Below the pieces are notes generated by a model that was not told where the DNA came from, made no database searches, and was given only the letters and a program-made list of their open reading frames with translations. The position numbers and the translations under genes were made by a program. This document shows, one piece after another, positions 25,914 through 34,174 of a DNA stretch of 64,000 nt. Each line of letters opens with the position of its first letter. Within the stretch, counting starts at the first letter, position 1. The stretch covers positions 10,673-74,672 of the forward strand of contig JBBQTI010000016.1 of NCBI GenBank assembly GCA_038213435.1, given 5' to 3'. Source of the stretch: PALSA-610 sp038213435 (GTDB lineage Bacteria > Actinomycetota > Acidimicrobiia > IMCC26256 > PALSA-610).

Positions 25914-26441
25914 CTACAAGTCGGGCACGTGCGCATCGCCGGCCGCAGCGCCCTCGGGCCGGAGCGGCTGGCGCAGCGGAACGATCATCCCGGCGAAGTC
26001 GGCGAACGCGATGATGTGGCCGAGATCGTCGGCCACGCGGCACTCGACGACGATGAGCTGGCGGCCGGCGCGCATCACCCGAGCCTCGGCCCGTACGATG
26101 GTGCCCTTCGGCCGGCCGAGGTAGCGGACGTGCATGTCGGCCGTAACCAGCGTGTTCTCGCCGGGCCGGAAGGTTCCGGCGCGCGCGGCAGCCGAGCCGG
26201 AGGCCACGTCGACCAGGCTCGCGATCGCCCCGCCGTGGAGGTTGCCCGACCCGTTGAACGCGCCCGGCGCGACCGGCATCTCGACGATCACCGCCGCGGG
26301 GTCGGGACCGCTCACGAACCGCAGCCCGAGGAGCTGATGCAACGGGGTCGCCGAGTGCGCGACGCGCAGGAGCTCAATGACCTCGGTCGAGAAACCGCCG
26401 TACGGGTGGTCGGTCGGCACATCATCGACGTCATCTGCCAT
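25914..26441 (-). CDS. PaaI-family hotdog thioesterase
   Basis: A 175-residue single-hotdog acyl-CoA thioesterase. The signature GNLHGGAIASLVDVASG (about 66-82) carries the catalytic Asp; LVTADMHVRYLGRP and VVECRVADDLGHIIAFA complete the fold. Such enzymes release free acid from aryl- or acyl-CoA and may relieve CoA sequestration when a pathway stalls, which fits the many ligases around. The ribosome-binding site is weak. The next gene (26981 start) lies upstream on the same strand with a 12-bp gap, so the two may be co-transcribed. Confidence 0.85.
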   Translation of the reverse strand: MADDVDDVPTDHPYGGFSTEVIELLRVAHSATPLHQLLGLRFVSGPDPAAVIVEMPVAPGAFNGSGNLHGGAIASLVDVASGSAAARAGTFRPGENTLVTADMHVRYLGRPKGTIVRAEARVMRAGRQLIVVECRVADDLGHIIAFADFAGMIVPLRQPLRPEGAAAGDAHVPDL

Positions 26442-26453
26442 GGGTTCACGCTC

Positions 26454-26981
26454 TCACTCCGAGGGGTGGGCGCGCCACCACGAGAACAACGCGGCGAGAT
26501 CGCCGTCGCGCGCCACCGCATGCACGAGCCGGTCGCCGTGCGTCCACCACATCGCCGCGCGCTCGCGCTCGAACCGGCACCGGTAGCGCCCCAGCACGGC
26601 GCCAGGCGATGCCGCGGACGACCACGCGCGCTCGTCGGGTACTCCACGGGCGCACGCGGGTGACCCTGATCGCGCGGCTCCTTCGGCGCCGGCCGCGCGC
26701 CGATAGGCCGCCGCGACCGCATCGGGCGCGTACAGCCGAACATCGAGGTCGATCCCGTCGATGACACACCGCACCTCGCGCCGCCCGGGCGAGAACCCGC
26801 GACAGTCGGGGCTGCGGGGCACCGTCGTTGCCGCTGCAGCCGTCGACGACACGAACGAGGGCGACGACACGAACGAAGGAGTCGCGAGCGCGGGGGCGTC
26901 GCCGGCAGCAGACGTGTGCGAGCGGTGACCGGCCACGACCCACGCGACGGTCAGGCCTGCGAGAAGCGCGAATGCCGCCAT
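26454..26981 (-). CDS. Hypothetical membrane-anchored protein
   Basis: A 175-residue protein starting with one hydrophobic segment (AAFALLAGLTVAWVVAG, signal anchor), then a Ser/Thr/Ala-rich linker with a repeated SFVSS, and a compact C-terminal domain with four Cys and many Trp (GRYRCRFERERAAMWWTHGD, LAALFSWWRAHP). A similar 'G+.+C....W....' ending occurs in extracellular parts of actinobacterial Ser/Thr kinases and related proteins of unknown role. The frame stays open for about 50 Arg/Gly-rich codons upstream of the ATG without any start codon, so a non-standard or missed start is possible. Divergent from the LysM protein gene, so an envelope role is plausible. Confidence 0.6.
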   Translation of the reverse strand: MAAFALLAGLTVAWVVAGHRSHTSAAGDAPALATPSFVSSPSFVSSTAAAATTVPRSPDCRGFSPGRREVRCVIDGIDLDVRLYAPDAVAAAYRRAAGAEGAARSGSPACARGVPDERAWSSAASPGAVLGRYRCRFERERAAMWWTHGDRLVHAVARDGDLAALFSWWRAHPSE

Positions 26982-27171
26982 CGGCCGGGCGCGACCGCGC
27001 GGCGCGCGCCACCGGCGCCCGCCGCCCGAGCGACCAAACGACGGACGGGGACGCGACCGGTCCTCGCCGGCACCGCCGTTGCGGGCACGACCCGACCAGA
27101 ACTCGAGTGGACGCGAGGTCGGGGGCTTCCATCCGCCCCACGCTATGCCGCCCGACCTCGGATGACAATAT

Positions 27172-27201
27172 TTGACACAATCTCAGATGGTCTGATATAG
27201 A
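27172..27201 (+). promoter_or_regulatory. Strong promoter of the LysM protein gene
   Basis: A perfect TTGACA (27172-27177), 18-bp spacer and TATAGA (27196-27201). The GTG start lies 6 nt further on, so transcription should begin at or next to the start codon (leaderless). This is the best match to the consensus promoter in the window and sits in an unusually AT-rich pocket. Confidence 0.7.
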
Positions 27202-27207
27202 TGCTTC

Positions 27208-27954
27208 GTGCGCCGGTACTCGCCTCGGCTGCGGCTCGTCCTCGTCACGCTCCTCGCCCTCGCATCCCTCGGTGCGCTCGTCGTCGCTCGCCCGCGGCTG
27301 TCGGGGAGCGTCTGGTCTCGCGGCGACGACCTCGCATTCGCCGTGGCCTGGTTCGTCGCGGTGTGCGCGAGCGCGTGGCTGTTCGTCGCAACCGGCGCCT
27401 GCCTGCTCGCGCTCCGCTTTGCCCGTCCCCGGATCGCACACCGGCTCGCGTCGACCCTCCCCGCCGGGATCCGCCGGCTGGTCGAGATCGCGATCGTCGG
27501 CTCGTGCCTCGCGATCCCGGCCCTGCCCGCACCGGCGGTGGGTGCCCAACGCGTCTCCGCCGTCGTCATCGACGATCGGCCGGTCGTGCGCGCGCCGGAG
27601 ACATCACAGCCGAACACCACCATGCCGAACACCACCATGCCGAGCACCACCATGCCGACGATCCCCGCGCCGGTCGTGCGTGCCCCGATCCCACGACCTG
27701 ACCCGGCGCCCGCCACGGTGCCGACACCGTCCGAGCTCCCGCCGCACGTCGTCGTGCGCCCGGGCGACAGTCTCTGGCTCATCGCGCGTGCGTCGCTCAC
27801 CCGGGTGTCAGGTATCCGTCCTGTTGACACCGATGTTGCGCGCTACTGGCACGCGGTGATCGCCGCGAATCGTTCCACGCTCCGGTCCGGCGATCCGGGG
27901 CTCATCTTTCCCGGCGAGATCGTCGCCCTGCCGCCTCCCTCCGTGGTGTCCTAG
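27208..27954 (+). CDS. LysM-domain protein with N-terminal membrane helices
   Basis: A 248-residue envelope protein. Hydrophobic segments at about 8-30, 42-70 and 90-112 are followed by a Pro/Thr linker with three near-identical PNTTM/PSTTM pentads, then a C-terminal LysM domain (HVVVRPGDSLWLIARASL to FPGEIVALP) that should bind peptidoglycan. Such proteins anchor to or remodel the cell wall. A perfect TTGACA and TATAGA place the transcript start at the GTG. The TAG stop codon is also part of the TAGCCT hexamer that precedes the next gene (27965). Confidence 0.8.
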   Translation: MRRYSPRLRLVLVTLLALASLGALVVARPRLSGSVWSRGDDLAFAVAWFVAVCASAWLFVATGACLLALRFARPRIAHRLASTLPAGIRRLVEIAIVGSCLAIPALPAPAVGAQRVSAVVIDDRPVVRAPETSQPNTTMPNTTMPSTTMPTIPAPVVRAPIPRPDPAPATVPTPSELPPHVVVRPGDSLWLIARASLTRVSGIRPVDTDVARYWHAVIAANRSTLRSGDPGLIFPGEIVALPPPSVVS

Positions 27955-27964
27955 CCTCGAGCGC

Positions 27965-28855
27965 GTGGGTCTCCTCGCCGGCAAGGTCGCCGTGGTCACC
28001 GGTGCAGGTGGCGGCATCGGCCGCGGCCACGCACAGCTCCTCGCGAGCGAAGGCGCACGTGTCGTCGTCAATGATGTCGACTCCGACCTGGCTTCAGACA
28101 CCGTCTCCGAGATCAGCGACGCGGGCGGCACTGCGACACCGAGCGCCCACGACGTCGCGACCTGGAGTGGCGGCGGTGCGCTCGTGCAGCACGCGATCGA
28201 TGCGTACGGGCGTCTCGACATCCTGGTGAACAATGCCGGCGTCCTGCGGGACACGATGTCGTTCAACATGACGGAACCGGAATGGGACGCAGTCATCGAC
28301 GTGCACCTCAAGGGGCACATGTCGACCTGCCACGCGGCGGCCGGACACTGGCGAGAACGGGGCAAGGCCGGCGACACACCGAACGGGCGCATCGTCAACA
28401 CCGCGTCCGAGTCGGGATTGTTCGGCCAGGCGGGCCAGGCGAACTACTCGGCCGCGAAGGCCGGCATCATCTCGATGACCATCGTGATCGCCCGCGAGCT
28501 CGGGAAGTACGGCGTGACCGCCAACGTCGTGTGCCCGCGTGCCCGCACCCGGATGACCGAGTCGATGCCCGGCGCGGCCGAGTACATGCAGGGTCCCGAA
28601 TGGGAGCCCGACAACATCGCTCCCCTCGTGTGCTTCCTCGCGAGCGACGCTGCCGCCGACGTGTCAGGCCAGGTCTTCGTGATGTGGGGGACCCGGATCC
28701 ACCTCATGCAGGGCTGGCAGCGCGTGCACACGTTCGACCGCAGCGACGCCGACCGCGCGCAGGGTCGGTGGACGCCCGAGGAGCTGATAGCCCGAAAGGA
28801 CGAGATCTTCGCCGGGCACCGCACCAAGGTCCCGCGCATGGGGTTCGGGGAATGA
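27965..28855 (+). CDS. SDR-family 3-hydroxyacyl-CoA dehydrogenase-like oxidoreductase
   Basis: A 296-residue SDR and the third member of the Hsd4-like subfamily here (with 4112 and 16541). TGAGGGIG lies near 12-19, VVNDVDSD near 36, NNAG near 93, and the catalytic Tyr-x3-Lys in ANYSAAKAG. The long C-terminus (GWQRVHTFDRSDADRAQGRW) resembles the others. TAGCCT (27952-27957) lies 7 nt before the GTG, suggesting a leaderless start despite only 10 bp after the previous gene. Its stop overlaps the ligase start (ATGA). This repeats the SDR-ligase order of 4112-6591. Confidence 0.87.
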   Translation: MGLLAGKVAVVTGAGGGIGRGHAQLLASEGARVVVNDVDSDLASDTVSEISDAGGTATPSAHDVATWSGGGALVQHAIDAYGRLDILVNNAGVLRDTMSFNMTEPEWDAVIDVHLKGHMSTCHAAAGHWRERGKAGDTPNGRIVNTASESGLFGQAGQANYSAAKAGIISMTIVIARELGKYGVTANVVCPRARTRMTESMPGAAEYMQGPEWEPDNIAPLVCFLASDAAADVSGQVFVMWGTRIHLMQGWQRVHTFDRSDADRAQGRWTPEELIARKDEIFAGHRTKVPRMGFGE

Positions 28856-30387
28856 GCGCGTCATCGGCGAACCTGTCGGAGGCTCCGGACGGGCACCTCC
28901 TCGTCGACCAGTTGCGGTTCATGGCGCGCCGCGGACCCGATCTCGTCGCCTACGCCGATCTGGACGCCGGCGCGACCATCACCTTCCGCGCGTGGGACGA
29001 GCGCTCGAATCAGGTCGCGCGCTGGCTGATCGATCACGGTGTCGCCAAGCAAGACCGCGTCGCGCTCTACATGGACAGTGAGCATTGCCTGCAATGGATC
29101 GTCGCCTACGCGGGGATCCACAAGGCCGGCGCCGTCGTGGTCCCGGTGAACACGCGATTGTCGATCGACGAGGTGTTGACGATCCTGCGTCACGCCGAGC
29201 CGACCGTCCTCGTCACCAACGAGCGCCTGCTCGACAACGCGCACATCGTCGCCGCGACGATGCCGCTACGCGCGATCCTCGAAAGCGCCAACTGGCCGGA
29301 CCTCGACGGCTACGACTCCGGCGACATGCAGGTGCCGCTCGACGCCGACGACATCGCCGACATCATGTACACCTCGGGCACCACGGGACTGCCCAAGGGC
29401 GTGCTCGTCCGCCACCGCAACGTCGCGATGATCCCGAACTGTGCCCCGAGCTGGACCAACCTCGGCTGGTTGCACGGCGCGCCGCTGTTCACGTTCGCAG
29501 GAATGAGCTTCATCTTCAACCCGATGAAGATGGGGCTCAAGGGCCTCTATATGCCCAAGTTCGACGTCGATCGCTGGTTCGACGTCGTCGAACGTGACAA
29601 GCCGATGATGATCTTCCTCGTACCCGCAATGGCCGAGCTCATCACCGCGAGCCCGCGGTTCGCGTCGGCCGATCTCTCGGGGCCGATGGCGGTGTCGATC
29701 GGAAGTGCCCCGCTCGCGCCCGCGACGTTGAAGAAGCTGCAGGACCGCATGCCGAACGCTTCGGTCATCAACTCCTACGGGCTGACCGAGGCCGGACCCG
29801 CGTTCATCACGATGCCGGCGGAGGAGGCCGACACGCGCGTCGGGTCGGTCGGCAGGCCGAACCCGCCGATGGAGGTGCGGGTCGTCGATCCCGACACCGA
29901 CGAGGTCCGGCCGCCGAACGAGGTCGGCGAGCTGCTCGTTCGGCTGCCCGGCAAGCGCCGCGAGTATTACAAGGACGACGGTGCGAACGCGTCGACCTGG
30001 ACACCCGACGGTTGGCTACGCACCGGCGACCTCGCCTACCTCGACGCCGACGGCTTCGTCTACATCTCGGGCCGCATCAAGGACATGATCATCCGCGGCG
30101 GGAACAACATCTACGCCACCGACGTCGAGGCGGTGATCCTCGAGCACGCCGACGTGCAGGAAGCCGCGGTCGTAGGCGTTCCTCATCAAGTCCTCGGCGA
30201 GGACGTCGGCGCGTTCGTGGTCTGCAAGCCGGGTGCGTCGTTGTCGACCGGTGCGCTGCAGTCGTTCTGCGCCGAGCGTCTCGCCGACTACAAGCGTCCC
30301 CGACATTTCTGGTTCGTCGAGGAGCTCCCGCGCAACGCCACCGGCAAGGTGATGAAGCACAAGCTGCGCGAGATGACGGCGCAATAA
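28852..30387 (+). CDS. AMP-dependent fatty acid/acyl-CoA ligase
   Basis: ANL-family ligase of 511 residues. MYTSGTTGLPKGVLVRH, NSYGLTEAGP, DGWLRTGDLAYLD, GRIKDMIIRGGNNIYA and NATGKVMKHKL (late Lys) are all present, so it should be active. The stretch GAPLFTFAGMSFIFNPMKMG probably lines a bulky hydrophobic acyl pocket. Co-translated with the SDR upstream (ATGA overlap). A medium/long-chain or polycyclic carboxylate substrate is possible but cannot be fixed. Confidence 0.9.
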   Translation: MSASSANLSEAPDGHLLVDQLRFMARRGPDLVAYADLDAGATITFRAWDERSNQVARWLIDHGVAKQDRVALYMDSEHCLQWIVAYAGIHKAGAVVVPVNTRLSIDEVLTILRHAEPTVLVTNERLLDNAHIVAATMPLRAILESANWPDLDGYDSGDMQVPLDADDIADIMYTSGTTGLPKGVLVRHRNVAMIPNCAPSWTNLGWLHGAPLFTFAGMSFIFNPMKMGLKGLYMPKFDVDRWFDVVERDKPMMIFLVPAMAELITASPRFASADLSGPMAVSIGSAPLAPATLKKLQDRMPNASVINSYGLTEAGPAFITMPAEEADTRVGSVGRPNPPMEVRVVDPDTDEVRPPNEVGELLVRLPGKRREYYKDDGANASTWTPDGWLRTGDLAYLDADGFVYISGRIKDMIIRGGNNIYATDVEAVILEHADVQEAAVVGVPHQVLGEDVGAFVVCKPGASLSTGALQSFCAERLADYKRPRHFWFVEELPRNATGKVMKHKLREMTAQ

Positions 30388-30452
30388 CGCCATCTCTCAC
30401 CAGCGGTTATGTGCGACGTCGGCGTGAACCGTGAGGGATCGGAGATTACGAG

Positions 30453-30635
30453 TTACCAGCCGTCGCTCCGCCGCGACCCGAGGGAGTCAACACACCGGTG
30501 GATCTCGACGCCGCGATCCCGCATGATCCACTCGCGGCGAGCCGCCGAACTCGACACGTTGTGCCCTGATCGCACCTGCGCGTCGTCTGGGACCTTCAAG
30601 GTCGCGCCGCAGTGCTGACACTCGATTGCAGCCAC
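30453..30635 (-). CDS. Small zinc-ribbon-like protein
   Basis: A 60-residue protein with an N-terminal CQHC knuckle (residues 6-9 or so), then DAQVRSGHNVSSSAARREW and WIMRDRGVEIHRC. The Cys pair plus the late His/Cys could bind one zinc. I do not recognise a named family. The GTG start at 30635 is supported by GGGAGAGG a few bases upstream; the frame is open 13 codons further but without a ribosome-binding site. It converges on the ligase gene with a 65-bp gap. Real gene status rests on the ribosome-binding site and the motif. Confidence 0.55.
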   Translation of the reverse strand: MAAIECQHCGATLKVPDDAQVRSGHNVSSSAARREWIMRDRGVEIHRCVDSLGSRRSDGW

Positions 30636-30954
30636 AGTCCCTCTCCCGCCTCGAAGAAGTACCAACCGAACCAAGTACTGTCCCGCGTTTTGAGACGATC
30701 GGATTATGGACGACCGGGAACCGGGCGGTCAACGGCGGTCGCAGAGCTGATGGCGATGCGTCTGGACATGGCTCGGCCGGGGGCCGATACTGGGTCGCCG
30801 TCGCCCCGACCACGTCCGCCCCGACCGCGTCGTCCCGATGGCTCTTCCGATGAGGTACGGCACGACGCCATCCTCCGGCCGGTTCAGGACGAGTGATGTT
30901 GCAGTGCTGCTGCCCGCGGCTTGGCGGGCTCGCAATTTCGGAAGGAGGTTCTTG
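30636..30954. other. Intergenic stretch without convincing gene
   Basis: About 320 bp between two divergent small genes. Nothing with coding character was seen on either strand. Near the right end an inverted repeat GCCCGC-ggcttg-GCGGGC (30912-30929) lies 25 bp before the start of the next gene and could form a hairpin in its leader. Confidence 0.5.
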
Positions 30955-31122
30955 ATGTCGCGTAAGAAGTTGAAGTTCGTGATGCCCGCCGCGCTTATTG
31001 CCGCAGTCGGCGTATCGATCGTCATCGTGAATCGGGCCGGACACGAAGTGCGCTCGTGGCGGTCGCGGGTCCGCGTGAAAGCGCGTTCGTTCGAGGACGA
31101 CTGGCGGGCCTGGGTTACTTGA
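30955..31122 (+). CDS. Small single-span membrane protein
   Basis: A 55-residue protein: basic start (MSRKKLKF), one membrane helix (VMPAALIAAVGVSIVIV, about 9-25), then a strongly basic, amphipathic tail with WRSRVRVKARSFEDDW. The ribosome-binding site AAGGAGGT is a full match to the anti-Shine-Dalgarno, 5-6 nt before the ATG, the best in the window, which makes this a real and probably well-translated gene. The topology predicts a cytoplasmic or periplasmic basic tail depending on insertion. Function unknown; no family recognised. Confidence 0.7.
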   Translation: MSRKKLKFVMPAALIAAVGVSIVIVNRAGHEVRSWRSRVRVKARSFEDDWRAWVT

Positions 31123-31254
31123 CGACGAGTCGTCCGCCATATTCTCGATGAGGGCCCTGACGCGCCGGCGCTGGCCGGGCCGGCACGGCCGCTTGTAATC
31201 TCCCGCATCCGAACGCCGGCACGCACGCCGGCTCGACCTTGCGGAGGCGATGGA

Positions 31255-31737
31255 GTGGCACTCACCGAGCTCAAGGGACGACCGCTCGGCACCCAGAAGG
31301 TGATCATCGAGCGCGGGCCGATCCGCGTCTTTGCGCAGGCGTTGATGGACGACGATCCGGTGTACACCGCCGAAAACGCGCCCGTGCCGCCGACGTTCCC
31401 GTTCGTGATGCCCTACTGGGGTTCGATGGGCGTCGGGGGTGCCGCGGGCCTGCCGATCGAGAACCTGCGCGGGAAGGGCCGTGCGATCCTGCACGGCGAG
31501 CAGGAATTCATCTACCACGGTGGCGACTGGCCGCACGCGGGCGACGTGCTGGTCGGCGAAGGCGTCATCTCCGACGTGTACGAGAAGGCCAGGAGCGACG
31601 GCGGGAAGCTCGAGTTCTACGTGACCGAGACGACGTGGTCGCACGAGCGCACGTCGAAGCCGGTCGTCACCACGAAGTTCACGCTTGCGATCAACTGCAA
31701 GCCGGGAGCGGCCGAGCCCAAGCCGCTCGCCTCGTGA
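31255..31737 (+). CDS. FAS1-like (MaoC_dehydrat_N-type) dehydratase subunit
   Basis: Single-hotdog protein of 160 residues, paralog of the one at 15969. Shared features are FVMPYWGS, RAILHGEQEFIYHGG, AGDVLVGEG, ISDVYEKARS and KPVVTTKFTLA. It corresponds to the substrate-binding half of MaoC/Had-type dehydratases and lacks a catalytic hotdog partner nearby. GTG at 31255 is preceded by GGAGGCGATGGA; an overlapping ATG at 31250 is in another frame. The end overlaps the SnoaL-like gene (GTGA), so both are made together. A hairpin GCCGGC-N6-GCCGGC (31216-31233) lies in the leader. Confidence 0.8.
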   Translation: MALTELKGRPLGTQKVIIERGPIRVFAQALMDDDPVYTAENAPVPPTFPFVMPYWGSMGVGGAAGLPIENLRGKGRAILHGEQEFIYHGGDWPHAGDVLVGEGVISDVYEKARSDGGKLEFYVTETTWSHERTSKPVVTTKFTLAINCKPGAAEPKPLAS

Positions 31738-32186
31738 CGCCGCAGGAACTCTCCGATCGCGCCGAGATTCATGACGTCATCGTCCGCTACGGCTGGGCGA
31801 TCGACACGAAGGACTGGGCGCTCCTCGACACGTGCTTCACGGACGACGCCCATGTCGACTATTCGTCGAACCCGGGCGGCAAGGTCGGACCGTACCGCCA
31901 GGTGCGGGGCTGGCTCGAGAAGGTGATGTCGGCCTTCCCCGTGACGCAACATCTGATGGCCAACATCGACGTTCGGCTCGACGGCGATCGCGCGACCTGC
32001 CGCACGATGGTGACGAATCCGCAGGGCGCGGCGACGCGTGAAGGCGGGCTGCACTTCTTCTTCGTGGGCGGCCGCTACGACGACGACCTCGTACGCACCG
32101 ACGCCGGTTGGAAGATCGCGACGCGGCTCGAGACGACGCTTTGGTTCGAGGGCTCGCTGCCCGACGAGTTGCTGATCGAACGCTGA
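31734..32186 (+). CDS. SnoaL-like (NTF2-fold) protein
   Basis: A 150-residue cone-shaped alpha+beta-barrel protein of the SnoaL_4/NTF2-like group. RAEIHDVIVRYGWAIDTKDW and LLDTCFTDDAHVDYS form the conserved start, and FFVGGRYDDDLVRTDAGWKI the C-terminal strands. Relatives are small-molecule isomerases, hydratases/dehydratases or subunits of ring-hydroxylating enzymes. Translationally coupled to the FAS1-like dehydratase (GTGA), so it may act on the same CoA ester or form a complex with it. Confidence 0.82.
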   Translation: MTPQELSDRAEIHDVIVRYGWAIDTKDWALLDTCFTDDAHVDYSSNPGGKVGPYRQVRGWLEKVMSAFPVTQHLMANIDVRLDGDRATCRTMVTNPQGAATREGGLHFFFVGGRYDDDLVRTDAGWKIATRLETTLWFEGSLPDELLIER

Positions 32187-32192
32187 AGGCGG

Positions 32193-32209
32193 CGCGGGCG
32201 GAGCCCGCG
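32193..32209. terminator. Hairpin between convergent genes
   Basis: CGCGGGC-gga-GCCCGCG, a perfect 7-bp stem with a 3-nt loop, lies in the 27-bp gap between two converging genes (ends at 32186 and 32214). There is no U-tract, so if it terminates it does so in the GC-hairpin manner common in actinobacteria, in both directions. Confidence 0.45.
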
Positions 32210-32213
32210 TCGG

Positions 32214-33359
32214 TCACGCGCCTTCCAGCAACATCGACACGTTTTCGCAGAACAACCCGGGCGCGTCCTCGGGACCGACCGGGACCGCCGCGTCTGCGTA
32301 GTCAGTCAGCGGCGTCGCAGTCCCTTCCGAGTGGGGGTAGTCCGAGCAGCACATGTAGAGATCTCCGGTCTGGCGGATGAGCCGCGCGGGCATCTCGTAC
32401 GAAAACGACGAGACGCGCACCTGGCGGCGGAAGTACTCGCTCGGCCGCATCGGCAGTGGGGCGAGCGGGCGACCATTCAGCCGCGCGGTGAACTCGGAGC
32501 CGCCGTCGAGCATCATCAGGAACATCGGCACCCACACCGCGCTCAGCTCCACGATCCCGATGCGAAGATCGGGGTGCCGCTCGAGCGCACCGTTCAAGAT
32601 GAGGTCGGTGCATGCGAGCGCGGCGGCGGTCCAGAGGAACACCGAGTCGAGGGTCGACACGAACGCGTCGGCGGGATCGGTGTACCACGCATCGGCGAAG
32701 GGCCGTCGCTGTTCGGCCACGTGGAACACCGGACGCACACCGTGCTCGACGAAGGCGCGCCAAACTCGGTCGTGATCGGCGTGCGAGAGCGGCCGCCCGT
32801 CGACCAGTGCGGGCGCCACCATCGCGAGCTGCACGCCGTCGCGTTCAAGCCGCGCGAGCTCGGCGAGAATCCACCGCTCGTCGCGCAGCGTGACGTGCGC
32901 GACCGGGTGCACCTTGCCCCTTCCGTCGACCGCGACGGACGCGCACCAACGATTCCACGCCGTCATGTTCGCAGTGAGCGCGCCGAGGTCGGCGTCGAGC
33001 GTGCGCTCCCACAGCAACCCGAAGTTGGGAAACACGACGGCCCCGTCGACACCCATCGCCGCGAGCCGCTCGGCGCGTGCGGCCGCGTCCCAGTAGTCGC
33101 GCGGCAGCTCCTCGTCGTAGCGCGTCTCCGGAGGGAGCCCGGCGCGTATGCGCTCGTGCAGGGTCCCGAGCGCGGACGTCTGGCCCGGTCGTTGCACGTC
33201 GGCCGGTTGCAGCCTCCGGCCGCGCCAGGTCAACCACGGGTACCCGAGCTCGTCGTCGTCGATGCGCAGCGCGTCTTCACGCCGACCGGGATCGATGTGA
33301 TCTCGCCACATCGCGCGGGGCTCGTAGAGGTGTTGGTCGGAGTCGACGACGGGCGCCAT
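32214..33359 (-). CDS. Amidohydrolase (PF04909, ACMSD-like) family protein
   Basis: TIM-barrel metal-dependent hydrolase/decarboxylase, 381 residues. The N-terminal metal site reads VVDSDQHLYEP, the barrel His is in VRPVFHVAEQ, and the last Asp in CCSDYPHSEG. Relatives decarboxylate or hydrolyse aromatic acids and lactones. A second, distinct member is at 43449. It starts 29 bp from the divergent DUF2889 gene and ends 27 bp from the SnoaL-like gene. The ribosome-binding signal is poor; no -10-like hexamer was found at the leaderless distance. Substrate not inferable. Confidence 0.85.
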   Translation of the reverse strand: MAPVVDSDQHLYEPRAMWRDHIDPGRREDALRIDDDELGYPWLTWRGRRLQPADVQRPGQTSALGTLHERIRAGLPPETRYDEELPRDYWDAAARAERLAAMGVDGAVVFPNFGLLWERTLDADLGALTANMTAWNRWCASVAVDGRGKVHPVAHVTLRDERWILAELARLERDGVQLAMVAPALVDGRPLSHADHDRVWRAFVEHGVRPVFHVAEQRRPFADAWYTDPADAFVSTLDSVFLWTAAALACTDLILNGALERHPDLRIGIVELSAVWVPMFLMMLDGGSEFTARLNGRPLAPLPMRPSEYFRRQVRVSSFSYEMPARLIRQTGDLYMCCSDYPHSEGTATPLTDYADAAVPVGPEDAPGLFCENVSMLLEGA

Positions 33360-33388
33360 ATCGGCATTGTTCCCCTAACCTGACGTCG

Positions 33389-34174
33389 ATGTCACCCCGG
33401 CCCGATTTCGACCTCGAAGCCGACGCGTACCGCCGGCGCATCCGCATCGTCACCCTCGAGCCCGGGTGCGTCGAATCCGACCTCGAGGACGACTTCCACC
33501 ACTTCGTGATCACGCTGCGTCACGACGGCGAGCGGGTCGAGTCGGTCGACGCGCAATCGCGGCGCTGGCCGTGGGCGACCTGTCCGGACGCCACCCTGCC
33601 CCTGATGAAGCTCGCGATGATGCCGCTCGCCCGGCGATTCACCGCGGCCGGACGCTGGACCGATCCGAAGCAGAACTGCACACACCAGTTCGACGCCGCT
33701 TGCTACGCGATCACGCACGCCGCGTGGCAGCGGACGCAACGCGTGTACGAGGTCGAGGTCCCGCGGCGCGATCCCGACACGGGCGCGTCGCGCTGCCGGC
33801 TGTGGGTCGACGGCTCGCTCTCACTGGAGTGGGAGATCTGTTGGGGCGGCATCGTCGGCGCGGTCGCGCCGTTCGACGCCGCACCTTGGAAGGGCGGCTT
33901 CATGCGCTGGGCCGATGAGGCCCTTCCCGAAGACGACGCCGAACGCGCCATCACGTTGCGGCGCGCGTGCGACATCGGCATGGGGCGCGCAATCGACCTC
34001 GACGCCATCGCGGTCGCGAGCGATCTCCCGCCGATGATGGCGGGCGTCTGTCATACCATGCAGCCGGGAGTCGTCGAGGTCGCGTTCCGGCACGCGGGTT
34101 CGATCCGTGACTTCGCACGCACGCCGGAGCTCATCGGCGGAAACGACGTCACGGGAAACGACGTCACGTCGTGA
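33389..34174 (+). CDS. DUF2889-family protein
   Basis: A 261-residue protein of unknown function. The family block is visible: WPWATCPDATLPLMKLAMMPL, split around a conserved Cys, and NCTHQFDAACYAITHA with Cys-x-His, suggesting a metal or cofactor site. It is soluble, with no signal peptide. In actinobacteria DUF2889 genes tend to occur among degradation genes for aromatic or steroid acids, as here beside an amidohydrolase. TAACCT (33376-33381) lies 7 nt before the ATG, so it is probably leaderless. Its end overlaps the convergent repeat-protein gene by 11 bp. Confidence 0.75.
   Translation: MSPRPDFDLEADAYRRRIRIVTLEPGCVESDLEDDFHHFVITLRHDGERVESVDAQSRRWPWATCPDATLPLMKLAMMPLARRFTAAGRWTDPKQNCTHQFDAACYAITHAAWQRTQRVYEVEVPRRDPDTGASRCRLWVDGSLSLEWEICWGGIVGAVAPFDAAPWKGGFMRWADEALPEDDAERAITLRRACDIGMGRAIDLDAIAVASDLPPMMAGVCHTMQPGVVEVAFRHAGSIRDFARTPELIGGNDVTGNDVTS

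Noticed and set aside
24246..26663. 805-codon plus-strand open frame
   Set aside because: Shadow of the acyl-CoA dehydrogenase (in another frame) and antisense to three genes on the minus strand; no domain recognised.
27606..27660. Tandem repeat in the LysM protein gene (PNTTM pentads)
   Set aside because: A short in-frame linker repeat common in cell-wall proteins; noted in the gene entry and not treated as a separate element.
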